Source: Acidimicrobiales bacterium
GTDB lineage: Bacteria; Actinomycetota; Acidimicrobiia; Acidimicrobiales; MedAcidi-G1
Reading direction: 5' to 3'
NCBI GenBank assembly: GCA_028823445.1
Contig: JAPKBH010000007.1
Location: 1 to 64,000, forward strand
DNA: 64,000 nucleotides
Under the pieces are notes generated by a model. The model saw only the letters and a list, made by a program, of their open reading frames with translations, was not told the origin of the DNA and ran no database searches. Made by a program: the position numbers and the translations under genes. Position 1 is the stretch's first letter, and every line of letters starts with the position of its first letter. This document shows, in pieces, positions 24,971 through 32,855 of the stretch.

Positions 24971-26206
24971 ATGTTGTTGGTTCTGCGCCGCCGCCGAGGC
25001 AAAAAAGAGAGGTCCACCTGGGGCCCCTCGGGCGATGCCCGGCAGCGCTTTGCCGCTTTATCGCTGGGGGTCATTGCGGCAACCTTTGGCGGATTGGTGC
25101 TGGCCTCCGCCGATCAAACCTTGGCCAACCTCCCCGGTTTATTGATGCTGATACCAGGAGCAATTGCTCTCCGGGGCAACATTTTTGGAGCCATGGGCAG
25201 TCGTTTAGGTACCTCCGTACATACCGGTACTTTTCGTTTGAACTTTCGCCGAGATGGCGTGGTGGGGCAAAACCTGCTGGCTGCCGTGGTACTTTCTTTC
25301 GCCTTAAGCGTGGCGTTAGCGGTAATGGGCCGTGGTGCAGCCAATATTTTTGGGGTGGCCCCCACCTTGTCGCTGGCCGATTTTATTGTTGTCTCCACCG
25401 TCGGCGGGGTATTGGCATCAGTTTTGGTAGGAGCGGTCACCGTGGCCTTAGTGGCCGGGTCAGTGCGTTTCGGTTGGGACCTCGACAACGTGACCTCGCC
25501 GCTTGTCACGGCCCTCGGTGACCTCATAACCGTGCCCGCTTTGGTGCTAGCCGCCGGTTTGATAGGCATGACCACATTGGTCAACACGCTGGCTGTAGTG
25601 CTTGTTTTTGTTACGGTGTTGGGTCTACTGGCTGTAGCAAAGTTTGGTCAAGTAGAGCTCAAACTGATGGTCAGCCAATCGGCTTCAATTCTTTTGTTGG
25701 CGGCTTTTATAGACCTCTTAGCCGGAGTAACCGTAGAAAAACGTCTTGACGAATTATTGAGCGTAAAAGCGGTGCTCATTATGTTGCCAGCATTCCTGGC
25801 CACCGCGGGCGCTTTAGGGGGCATCTTAAGTAGCCGGCTCTCCACCCAATTTCACCTTGGTCTTGATGATGCTTCGCCTATCCCCAGTCGAGCCAGCCTG
25901 CGCGACATTCGTTCGGTAGTGGCTTTGGCCGCCCCGATCTTTGTGGCCGTGGCCGTAGCGGCTCACGTGTTGGCCTCGCTGGCCAGCCAGACATCACCGG
26001 GTTTAGGGCAACTGATGCTGGTAGCGCTATTGGGTGGAGGCCTCGCCACGGTGCTGGTCGTCTTGGTGGCTTACTACACCACCATGAGCGCTTTTCGTTT
26101 CGGGCTGGACCCCGACACCTTTGGCATCCCCATGGTTACTTCCACCCTCGACTTGGTCGGCGCCTCGGCGCTCATTTTGGCCATCGGGGTGGTGGGGGTG
26201 GTATGA
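24971..26206 (+). CDS. MgtE/SLC41-like divalent cation transporter
   Basis: A 411-residue membrane protein with two MgtE transmembrane domains in tandem (about 25-205 and 215-411), like the eukaryotic SLC41 and archaeal forms, and without the cytosolic N and CBS domains of classical MgtE. Each half has the conserved entry and exit motifs: PGLLMLIPGAIALRGNIFG and WDLDNVTSPLVTALGD in the first, and LDPDTFGIPMVTSTLDLVG in the second. It likely carries Mg2+ or a similar cation. The missing CBS domains make the next gene, a PhoU/TrkA-C protein, a plausible gating partner. Confidence 0.88.
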   Translation: MLLVLRRRRGKKERSTWGPSGDARQRFAALSLGVIAATFGGLVLASADQTLANLPGLLMLIPGAIALRGNIFGAMGSRLGTSVHTGTFRLNFRRDGVVGQNLLAAVVLSFALSVALAVMGRGAANIFGVAPTLSLADFIVVSTVGGVLASVLVGAVTVALVAGSVRFGWDLDNVTSPLVTALGDLITVPALVLAAGLIGMTTLVNTLAVVLVFVTVLGLLAVAKFGQVELKLMVSQSASILLLAAFIDLLAGVTVEKRLDELLSVKAVLIMLPAFLATAGALGGILSSRLSTQFHLGLDDASPIPSRASLRDIRSVVALAAPIFVAVAVAAHVLASLASQTSPGLGQLMLVALLGGGLATVLVVLVAYYTTMSAFRFGLDPDTFGIPMVTSTLDLVGASALILAIGVVGVV

Positions 26207-26217
26207 ACTTTTTCTTT

Positions 26218-26235
26218 CCTTGGCGCTGTCCAAGG
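26218..26235 (+). other. Short hairpin between cation transporter and PhoU/TrkA-C gene
   Basis: CCTTGG (26218-26223) and CCAAGG (26230-26235) pair around a 6-base loop in the 64-base gap, followed by TTTAT. Six base pairs make only a weak stem. It may tune readthrough between the transporter and its likely partner or be incidental. Confidence 0.3.
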
Positions 26236-26270
26236 TTTATCCTTAACCAACAACCTCAAGTGAGGAACTA

Positions 26271-27488
26271 ATGGAAGATCGACCCCGCACACTGCGGGCC
26301 ATGCTGGCCGAAGCAAAAGACACTTCGGAATTAATGGTGGACTTGGCTTACGCCTCGGTTTACTTCAATGACCCAGACATGGCCGAAGAAGTAGAAGAAC
26401 TCGAAGGCCATATGAGCGACCTGGTGCACGACATGCGCGCCGTGTGTGTTTTAGCGGCTCGTAGCGCTCGCGAGGCCGAAGGCATGTCGTCGGTGCTGCA
26501 GGTGGTTTCTGCCATCGAACGCATGGGCAACGATGCGGTAGACATTGCCCATATCGTGACCAAAAAATTGGGAATACCACACCAACTGGTGGCCGACCTC
26601 TCGGACGCCGAAGAAGTTTCGCATCGCGTACTAGTCAGTGAAGGCTCGCACATGGCACACCGTCCTCTCTCCGCTTTGGAATTAACGGTACAAGCCGGCA
26701 TGAGCGTGATGGCTATTCACAGAGGCCGCAACTGGATTACCGATATTGATGGCGACACGGTGCTGGTCCCCGATGATGTGTTGTTTTTGCGTGGGTCGCC
26801 AGAAGGCATTACCCGGCTTCGCGAGTTGGCGGCCGCCCCAGTGTGGGAACCACCGCGAGCAGAGGATGGCCCCGCAGTCACTGACTTGGACCGAGCAGTT
26901 GACGTGCTGGTCGAGATGAAAAACCTTTCGGAGGCGGCGGTTGGTTTGGCCTACAGCGCTTTGGTGCTGGCCGACCGTGGTTTAGCCGCCGAGGTATGCC
27001 ACCTTGAGGATCGTCTCGACGAGATGAAAGAAAATCTTGAACTGTGGGTGCTGCGCTCGGCGGGCGACAACATTGACCCAGCAGCACTGCGTGGGTTGCT
27101 GCACCTTGCGGAAGCTGCTGAAGACTTAGGCGACCAAGCACAAGCCATGGTGTGGCTTATTGAAAAAGAAGAAGAACTCCACCCAATCTTAGGCATTGCT
27201 CTTGGGGAAGCCGATGAGGTGGTGGTGCGCTACCCCATAGCGGCCGGGTCGGCTGCTGAGGAGTCCACACTGTCGGACTTGCAATGGAACGTTGAGCCAG
27301 GATTCACGGTGCTGGCTATTCGCCGCGGCGGCCGATACGTCTACCGGCCGCGAGGGAAGAACCGTTTGCTGGTGGGCGACGAGATCATCGCCAGCGGCCC
27401 CGATGAAGGCTGCCCCATGCTGGCTCGCATGTGCGGATGGAACCTAGTGGTCGACGAAGACGGCGACAACCAACTCGAACCCGCCTAA
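26271..27488 (+). CDS. PhoU-TrkA_C duplicated regulatory protein
   Basis: A 405-residue soluble protein with an internal duplication: a PhoU-like helical block (about 5-90), a TrkA_C/RCK-C domain (about 115-195, ending in DDVLFLRGSPEGI), a second PhoU-like block (about 205-295) and a second TrkA_C domain (about 310-395). The paired elements GMSVMAIHRGRNWI and GFTVLAIRRGGRYV show the repeat. Such proteins are found next to potassium or SLC41-type transporters and are thought to bind ligands that gate them. The AGGAA site 5 bases upstream supports ATG 26271. Function as regulator of the adjacent MgtE-like protein is inferred. Confidence 0.85.
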   Translation: MEDRPRTLRAMLAEAKDTSELMVDLAYASVYFNDPDMAEEVEELEGHMSDLVHDMRAVCVLAARSAREAEGMSSVLQVVSAIERMGNDAVDIAHIVTKKLGIPHQLVADLSDAEEVSHRVLVSEGSHMAHRPLSALELTVQAGMSVMAIHRGRNWITDIDGDTVLVPDDVLFLRGSPEGITRLRELAAAPVWEPPRAEDGPAVTDLDRAVDVLVEMKNLSEAAVGLAYSALVLADRGLAAEVCHLEDRLDEMKENLELWVLRSAGDNIDPAALRGLLHLAEAAEDLGDQAQAMVWLIEKEEELHPILGIALGEADEVVVRYPIAAGSAAEESTLSDLQWNVEPGFTVLAIRRGGRYVYRPRGKNRLLVGDEIIASGPDEGCPMLARMCGWNLVVDEDGDNQLEPA

Positions 27489-27528
27489 CTCCGTTACATG
27501 GGGACAGTCCCCATGTAACGGAGTTAGG
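27484..27528. repeat. 45-bp palindrome (22+1+22), probable bidirectional terminator or REP-like element
   Basis: Arms 27484-27505 and 27507-27528 are perfect complements around one central A. The core is ATGGGGACAGTCCCCAT. It overlaps the stop codon of the PhoU/TrkA-C gene and lies between two convergent genes, 16 bases before the end of the SPFH gene. An RNA copy would fold into a very stable stem. Two other single-centre palindromes occur in the window (44416-44448 and 52326-52354), and this one shares the GGGG(A/T)C-N-G(A/T)CCCC core with the first of them. Confidence 0.85.
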
Positions 27529-27543
27529 CAAGTGGTTGGCGAA

Positions 27544-28491
27544 TTATTCGGCGGGGTCTTCGCCGGTAAAGAGTTCGGCAATGGCGCCTAAGGAGCCCAT
27601 AGTGGAGCTCAACTCAGCAGGCAAGAAAATCTTGGTGGCCTGGCCATCGGCAATAGTGCCCAACGCCTCAAGGTACTTGATGGCTAACAAATCTGGCGTG
27701 GGGTTGCCCTCATGAATGGCTCCATAAACGCTGCGAATAGCTTGCGCCTCACCCTGAGCCACTGTGTCTTGGCGGTAGCGCTCGGCATCAGCCACCGCTT
27801 CAATGGCTTGTGCCTGACCTTCCGCTCGAAGAATTTCCTGCTGCTTTACCCCTTCTGCGGTGAGGATGGCTGATTGTTTCTCGCCTTCCGCCCGGGTAAT
27901 CTCGGCTTCCTTTACCCCATCGGCTTCTAGTACCACCGCTCGACGGGTTCGCTCGGCTTTCATTTGCTCGTGCATGGCGTGCATAACGTCGGCCGGTGGG
28001 TCGATGCGCTGGATCTCTACTCGTACTACTCGCACCCCCCATTTGTCGGTAGCGTCATCAAGCACTTCGCGTAAAGCCACGTTGACGGTGTCTCGAGAAG
28101 TTAACGCTGAATCAAGCGACATGTCACCAATTACGTTACGTAAGTTTGTTTGCGCCAACTTGGTGATGGCTAAAACAAAGTTAGCTACGTTATAAATCAA
28201 CCGTTGAGCATCGGTTGGTTCGTAATAAATAACCGCATCAACGGTCACCGTCACGTTGTCTTTCGTAATGACCTCTTGTGGCGGTACGTCAATGACCCGT
28301 TCACGCATATCAATTTTGGTCATGGACTGAATAACTGGGACGATCAACTTTAAGCCGGGCTCAACGGTGCCCTTATAACGCCCCAGTTGCTCAATGACCC
28401 CTTTTTGATAGGGACGGACAATCTTGATTCCCGCGGCCATCCAAATAAACAAGACGAACGCAAAAACACCGAGGAAAATTACTGCTGCCAT
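27544..28491 (-). CDS. SPFH/stomatin-family membrane protein (QmcA-like)
   Basis: A 315-residue protein with one N-terminal membrane segment (about 2-22), an SPFH/band-7 domain (IVRPYQKGVIEQLGRYKGTV onward, to about 190) and a coiled-coil C-terminal part rich in Glu/Ala/Gln with repeated AEGxxQ units. It belongs to the slipin/QmcA group, which assembles into large membrane microdomain cages. The NfeD gene lies 12 bases upstream on the same strand; this pairing is conserved across bacteria and supports the call. Confidence 0.92.
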   Translation of the reverse strand: MAAVIFLGVFAFVLFIWMAAGIKIVRPYQKGVIEQLGRYKGTVEPGLKLIVPVIQSMTKIDMRERVIDVPPQEVITKDNVTVTVDAVIYYEPTDAQRLIYNVANFVLAITKLAQTNLRNVIGDMSLDSALTSRDTVNVALREVLDDATDKWGVRVVRVEIQRIDPPADVMHAMHEQMKAERTRRAVVLEADGVKEAEITRAEGEKQSAILTAEGVKQQEILRAEGQAQAIEAVADAERYRQDTVAQGEAQAIRSVYGAIHEGNPTPDLLAIKYLEALGTIADGQATKIFLPAELSSTMGSLGAIAELFTGEDPAE

Positions 28492-28503
28492 AAAAACTCC
28501 TAA

Positions 28504-28956
28504 TTAGTTGTTGACTGTTTGCACTATCGCTCGAGTGCCTTGAATTTCAAGTACTTTAATACGACTGCCGGAAACAATGGGCTGCCTATCCGCAGATTGG
28601 GCTGGCCATTCCTCGCGACCAATACGCACTGTCCCCAATTTTTCTGCTGTGGGGTCAAGGTCGGTGATTACTACACCGGTCTCACCGATAAGGCGGTCAG
28701 CGCCCACCCCAGCGGGGTTGTTGCCTTGGTTGAGCCTCTTTACCAGCGGACGCACCGCCGCAAAAGAAGCTAAAGAAACCCCGGCAAAGGCCAGCCATTG
28801 CCAAAAATCAGAAGCTCCAGCAAAAGCCAAAACGGCCGCGGCCGCTGCGCCCACCGCAAAAGGAAGAATAAAAAAAGAAGCCCCGGTGATGATTTCTCCC
28901 ACCACGAAAGTTGCGGCAGCCACTAACCAAATCCAACGCCATACCTCGGGATCCAT
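28504..28956 (-). CDS. NfeD-family membrane protein
   Basis: A 150-residue short NfeD protein: three to four hydrophobic segments in residues 8-75 (IWLVAAATFVVGEIITGASFF, a glycine/alanine-rich pair) and a C-terminal OB-fold (about 85-148) with DRLIGETGVVITDLDP and GTVRIGREEWPAQS. The OB domain is the hallmark of NfeD partners of SPFH proteins. First gene of the leftward NfeD-SPFH operon; divergent from the Mca-like gene with about 100 bases between. Confidence 0.9.
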   Translation of the reverse strand: MDPEVWRWIWLVAAATFVVGEIITGASFFILPFAVGAAAAAVLAFAGASDFWQWLAFAGVSLASFAAVRPLVKRLNQGNNPAGVGADRLIGETGVVITDLDPTAEKLGTVRIGREEWPAQSADRQPIVSGSRIKVLEIQGTRAIVQTVNN

Positions 28957-29057
28957 GCATTCCTCCTCGGAAGCTCTTCCTCAGGTTAACCCAAAGAATG
29001 CCGTTACGTCCCGCGTATCAACCGAGATGGGCTGAGAGGCCGCTACCGTGGCCGCTC

Positions 29058-29945
29058 ATGAGTAGTCTCCCGTCGTTACGCCTGTTGAGTGTCCATGCCC
29101 ATCCCGATGATGAAGCCTCAAAAGGCGCTTCCACGGTGGCTCGCTATCAGGAAGAAGGTGCTCGCTCGGTCTTGGTGTGTTGCACCGGGGGAGAAGCGGG
29201 CGACATCCTCAATCCGGCCATGGACCGCCCAGAGGTAATCGAAAACCTGAAGGCCGTGCGCGCCGAAGAACTCGCGGCCTCAGCCAAAATAATCGGCTAC
29301 GACGAGGTGGTCATGCTGGGTTACCGTGACTCAGGCATGACCGACAGCGAAGACAACGCTCGGCCCGAAGCCTTTGCCAACGCTCCTCTAGAAGAGTCAG
29401 TTGGACGACTGGTAGCTATTATTCGCCGCGAACGTCCCCAAGTCATCATCACCTACCCCGATGAGCGCAAGGGCTACAACCATCCCGACCACCTCATGGT
29501 GCACGACATTACTTTGCCGGCCTTTGAGGCAGCCGGCGACCCAGAGCAATACCCCGAAGCTGGCGAACCTTGGCAGCCCTCAAAATTGTATTTCACAGTG
29601 TGGTCGCGTGCCCGCATGGAAGCACTTCACGCCAAATTCATCGAACTCGGGTTGGAATCCCCTTACGACGAATGGTGGTTCAAAAAACGAGAATCCCGCG
29701 ATCACCTGATTACCACCCAAATAGATATCGGCCCTTGGTGGGAAGTACGCGGCGAAGCTTTGCGAGCCCACGCCACACAGATAGACCCCGCTTCTTCCTT
29801 TTGGTTTGGCCTGCCCGACGAACACGCCCGAACCGTTCACCCTTACGACGAATATGTGTTAGTGCAGTCAAAACTGGGCGAAATAAAACAAGGAATTTAT
29901 GAAGATGATTTGTTCGCCGGGCTACGCAACATTGAGGGCAACTAA
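29058..29945 (+). CDS. mca: LmbE/PIG-L amidase, mycothiol S-conjugate amidase-like
   Basis: A 295-residue zinc amidohydrolase. AHPDDE (14-19) and NHPDHLMVHD carry the metal ligands. GEAGDILNPAMDRPE and MLGYRDSGM resemble Mca more than MshB. Mca cleaves mycothiol S-conjugates to release a mercapturate and GlcN-Ins, a detoxification step in mycothiol-using actinobacteria. ATG 29058 was chosen over upstream starts because the family begins a few residues before the HPDD motif. TAATG overlap with the SCP2 gene suggests one operon. Other LmbE activities remain possible. Confidence 0.8.
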   Translation: MSSLPSLRLLSVHAHPDDEASKGASTVARYQEEGARSVLVCCTGGEAGDILNPAMDRPEVIENLKAVRAEELAASAKIIGYDEVVMLGYRDSGMTDSEDNARPEAFANAPLEESVGRLVAIIRRERPQVIITYPDERKGYNHPDHLMVHDITLPAFEAAGDPEQYPEAGEPWQPSKLYFTVWSRARMEALHAKFIELGLESPYDEWWFKKRESRDHLITTQIDIGPWWEVRGEALRAHATQIDPASSFWFGLPDEHARTVHPYDEYVLVQSKLGEIKQGIYEDDLFAGLRNIEGN

Positions 29946-30340
29946 TGGCGTCGTTTCTTTCTGAACCATGGGTTCAAGAACTCGGGCCAACCCTCAACGA
30001 CCTTCCTGAACAACAAGAGGTAACCGGCAGTATCCGCTTTGCCGTAACCAGCACCCCGCACGGCAAAGTGCAATTCCGGTTAATGATTGTTGATGGGCAG
30101 GTAAAAGAAGTAATACCGGGCCGCGAAGGCGAAGCAGACGTCATTGCTACCTTTAAGTACCCCGATGCGGTGGCCTGGTTTCAAGGCCAACTCGATACCG
30201 ACTATGCCTACATGATGGGTTTAGTAAAATTTGAAGGCGACTACTCGGCGTTTGTTTACCGCCTTCGGCCCGTATGGGCCAGTGAAGCCTGGGTGCAAGC
30301 TCTCGCGGGGTTAGCCCAAAACACACAGTTTGAAGATTAG
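29945..30340 (+). CDS. SCP2 sterol-transfer-like domain protein
   Basis: A 131-residue single SCP-2 domain: a helix followed by strands SIRFAVTSTPHGKVQFRLMIVDGQVKEV, and ADVIATFKYPDAVAWFQGQ with the KFEGDYSAF segment near the end. These bind lipids or acyl chains in a hydrophobic tunnel. It is translationally coupled to the Mca-like amidase (TAATG), a pairing that could reflect mycothiol-dependent chemistry, since mycothiol maleylpyruvate isomerase relatives also carry SCP2-like modules; this is inference. Convergent with the next gene, ends overlapping by 4 bases. Confidence 0.82.
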   Translation: MASFLSEPWVQELGPTLNDLPEQQEVTGSIRFAVTSTPHGKVQFRLMIVDGQVKEVIPGREGEADVIATFKYPDAVAWFQGQLDTDYAYMMGLVKFEGDYSAFVYRLRPVWASEAWVQALAGLAQNTQFED

Positions 30341-31167
30341 CTACCTCGTTGGGCATCTCGTATCTGTGCCCAAGTAACCATTATTATCTCGTGTTTATTC
30401 AGCGAATCAACCAGCGAGGATTCTCCGGTAAGCAATGCCGCGTGATTAACCCGTTGTTCCCAGCCAGCGCATAAATGGCGAAGCTCTGGAGTGTCAATGG
30501 CCGGTTGCATCGCTACTTCGGTGGCCCCTGGAGCCAGATTTTCTAAGACCTCCAATAATTGAGCGGTGCTGGCTAACAGCAGTCGGCGATGGTGATCAAC
30601 AGAAAGTACCCCTTCGTCGGCCGCTAAAGAACGAAAAGGAAAACCGGCAGCCAACTCAAACTCTGGGCTCTCTAGCCGAAGCGGCAGGTTGAAGTCCACG
30701 GCTAAATCAAGCATGACATCAAAAAACTCCGGACGGTCTTGCAGAGCCCCCAAGTGGCTGCTGAGATGGGTGACATCAAAACCCCATAAAATAGCTCGTT
30801 CAAGTTGCGCACGGCACTCTCGGCGAGTTTCGTCAAGGTCGGCGTGGTCCCACAAGTCAATGGTGGTGCGGGGAAAGCCTCCGTCGCCGTCCAACAAGCT
30901 GGGGGCTTGAGTGATTGGTCGCCACCGGTAGCAATCCAACTCAGCGTTAAGCGTTAAATGCACCCCGACAGGTTCGCCCCGGTAAAGGGAAGCGGCGTGA
31001 CGAGCCCAAGGACCCGGCACCATAAGCCCGGCTCCGGTCGCCGGCCCCTGGCGGATGCTTTGGTAAACCCCCATGTTGCTGGCGTGACACATGCCAAGTT
31101 GGTCAGCGGTCAAAATCAGTAGCCGCTGGTCAGTTGGGTATCCCAAGAGGTTGTTGAGGGTGTTCAC
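30337..31167 (-). CDS. ChbG/YdjC-family carbohydrate deacetylase-like protein
   Basis: A protein of about 276 residues with the YdjC/HpnK fold (PF04794). Homologous elements are LLILTADQLGMCHASN, VGVHLTLN, and DVTHLSSHLGALQDRPEF, which hold the metal histidines. The usual ADD motif reads ADQ here, so one acidic residue is replaced by Gln. GTG 31167 was chosen as start because homology begins at once after it; a TTG at 31218 would extend it by 17 residues and overlap the nuclease stop. Family members remove acetyl groups from diacetylchitobiose-like sugars. With the ADQ change, activity is uncertain. Confidence 0.8.
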   Translation of the reverse strand: MNTLNNLLGYPTDQRLLILTADQLGMCHASNMGVYQSIRQGPATGAGLMVPGPWARHAASLYRGEPVGVHLTLNAELDCYRWRPITQAPSLLDGDGGFPRTTIDLWDHADLDETRRECRAQLERAILWGFDVTHLSSHLGALQDRPEFFDVMLDLAVDFNLPLRLESPEFELAAGFPFRSLAADEGVLSVDHHRRLLLASTAQLLEVLENLAPGATEVAMQPAIDTPELRHLCAGWEQRVNHAALLTGESSLVDSLNKHEIIMVTWAQIRDAQRGS

Positions 31168-31210
31168 CCCCGAAACCGTATCGGACCAAAGCCTTGAGGT
31201 AAACCACGGG

Positions 31211-31729
31211 TCACCCAAATCCTTCTAAAGGCACATGGTTCCCGCCACAAACTGCCCATAGGCCACGCTGATCCGCTCGGGCACGACTCTCCGCTGCCTC
31301 AAGATCGCGGCGCATCCCATCGTTGGGATCAATATGAAGCGAGGCAGCAAAGCCTTGCTCCACCAATACCAAATTAATGTTGAGCCCATCGTTGAGACGC
31401 TCAAGGTAAGCCAACAACCGACCATAACGATCGCGTGGTTCGACGTCTCGATGCAAGAGCACAGCGGTGCCCGGTGGAAGCAATAAGGCAAGCCGAGCAG
31501 AGGCTTCTTTGCCGAAACATTCGGGAGGCCGATCAGGGTGCACCGTCTCTGGAGTATCGATACCCAAAAGGCGAACAGATTCGGTGGTGTCACCTAAGGC
31601 CACAGCCACCGTGTCCCCATCAATAACCCCAACGACCGTACCCAGCCCAGCAGGCGAAGGATTTTGCCCACAGGAAGAAAGAACAATAATCGTGACTGCC
31701 ACCACGAGGCCAATAAAAAAGGTTTTCAT
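31211..31729 (-). CDS. Thermonuclease-family (SNase) lipoprotein
   Basis: A 172-residue staphylococcal-nuclease-like lipoprotein. The signal peptide ends in the lipobox LSSC (Cys20). The nuclease core has VIDGDTV, VRLLGIDTPET (Arg and the Asp/Glu around the calcium site), EARKEASARL-like FGKEASARL and DRYGRLLAY (second catalytic Arg). It is anchored outside the cytoplasmic membrane and likely degrades extracellular nucleic acid. Second gene of a leftward group with a small basic protein upstream and the deacetylase downstream. Confidence 0.9.
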   Translation of the reverse strand: MKTFFIGLVVAVTIIVLSSCGQNPSPAGLGTVVGVIDGDTVAVALGDTTESVRLLGIDTPETVHPDRPPECFGKEASARLALLLPPGTAVLLHRDVEPRDRYGRLLAYLERLNDGLNINLVLVEQGFAASLHIDPNDGMRRDLEAAESRARADQRGLWAVCGGNHVPLEGFG

Positions 31730-31732
31730 GCT

Positions 31733-31912
31733 TTATAAAGCTTTCGGTTCTTCAGACTGTTTGGGGGGAAACCGGTCGGCTTCTGGATGGGGGTGTCGGC
31801 GTAGCTCGGCTCGAGCTCGAGCGACCCCCGCCAAACCAATGGCCCGGGTGCGTTTGTCAATACGGCCCCAACGGGAAGAAGAGAGCGGTGAAAAATGGAG
31901 TTGTTCATTCAT
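31733..31912 (-). CDS. Small basic protein of unknown function
   Basis: A 59-residue frame starting MNEQLHFSPL and running through a basic helix-like stretch (KRTRAIGLAGVARARAEL) to a Pro-rich tail, stopping 3 bases before the nuclease ATG. A GGAGG site (31914-31918, minus strand) lies one base before this ATG, too close, but 5 bases before another ATG at 31908 in a different frame that gives a less protein-like 60-residue product. I prefer the 31912 frame on amino-acid composition. Short basic proteins of this kind occur in actinobacteria; function unknown. Confidence 0.5.
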   Translation of the reverse strand: MNEQLHFSPLSSSRWGRIDKRTRAIGLAGVARARAELRRHPHPEADRFPPKQSEEPKAL

Positions 31913-31997
31913 ACCTCCATTATGAACGAGGGGTGTGACAATTAAGAAAAAACGTTCATAAAGTGGCAAAAACCCTTAAAGAAGGCATCATCAACCG

Positions 31998-32795
31998 ATG
32001 CAACGCCGCCCCTATCTTAATGAACAGCTCCAACGCTCCGCTAAGCAAAACCACTGGACGCTCCCGCTCACCCAAGACGAATGTTCAAGTGGCGGCAACC
32101 TCTTTGGCGGGACCGGCTTAGCGGCCGCAGTGCGCGTGCTGGAGTCTGCCGCTGGACGTCCGCTGGTGTGGATTACCGGACAATTCGTTTCTCACGCCAG
32201 CGCTGGCGATGTGCTTGACCTGCAAGCAGACCTCACCGCAGTTGGCCATAAATCTACCCAAGCTCGGGTAACGGGCCGGGTTGAAGGACGAGAAGTTATT
32301 TCTGCTTTCGCCACCCTGGGCCGACGAGACGTTGATAAGTCCGGAGTGTGGGCCACCCCCATTGATGCACCAGATCCCATGGACTGTCTGGTGTTTCCCC
32401 AACGGGTTGATGTGCGATCGGTTTCTAACAATCTTGAGCGACGCATAGTACGTGGCCGTATCAAACCCGGCGATCCGGCCATGGATGACGGGCGAGTCGC
32501 CATGTGGGTACGAGTACCCGATCACCTTGAAGTAGACCCCGCTTTTCTTGCCGTACTCGGCGACTACGTAACCTGGGGAGGCCGAGACGCCGTGGGCGGC
32601 GGCCTCGGTGGCGGCCGCAGCCTCGACAACACTCTGCGAGTGGTTCACCCAGTACCCACCGAATGGATACTGGTAGATGTACGCATCGGCAGCCTGACCC
32701 ACGGGTACGCCCACGGCACCGTGCACCTGTGGTCACAAGATCGAGAACTCTTGGCTACGGCAAGCCAAACCTGTCAATACCGCCGCCTCGACTAA
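31998..32795 (+). CDS. Acyl-CoA thioesterase-like (TesB-type double hotdog) protein
   Basis: A 265-residue protein with two hotdog repeats. The first half shows NLFGGTGLAAAVRVLES, the TesB-like FGG entry, and the strand LVWITGQFVSHASAGDVLDLQ. The second half includes MWVRVPDHL and a region ending RIGSLTHGYAHGTVHLWSQDRELLATASQ that carries the usual strand before the terminal Gln. It likely hydrolyses acyl-CoA thioesters. No clear ribosome site is visible before ATG 31998. It stands alone between divergent and tandem genes. Confidence 0.78.
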   Translation: MQRRPYLNEQLQRSAKQNHWTLPLTQDECSSGGNLFGGTGLAAAVRVLESAAGRPLVWITGQFVSHASAGDVLDLQADLTAVGHKSTQARVTGRVEGREVISAFATLGRRDVDKSGVWATPIDAPDPMDCLVFPQRVDVRSVSNNLERRIVRGRIKPGDPAMDDGRVAMWVRVPDHLEVDPAFLAVLGDYVTWGGRDAVGGGLGGGRSLDNTLRVVHPVPTEWILVDVRIGSLTHGYAHGTVHLWSQDRELLATASQTCQYRRLD

Positions 32796-32824
32796 CCGCA
32801 ACCCCTCGTGGCGTGACAAGATAT

Positions 32825-32842
32825 GTAGACCTCATTGTCTAC
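32825..32842. promoter_or_regulatory. Inverted repeat GTAGAC-n6-GTCTAC before the LLM gene
   Basis: Perfect 6-base arms (32825-32830 and 32837-32842) separated by CTCATT lie 14 bases before the ATG of the LLM oxidoreductase. Position fits a repressor site over the transcription or translation start. Six-base arms can arise by chance, so this is weak. Confidence 0.25.
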
Positions 32843-32855
32843 TGTTTGGAAAACC

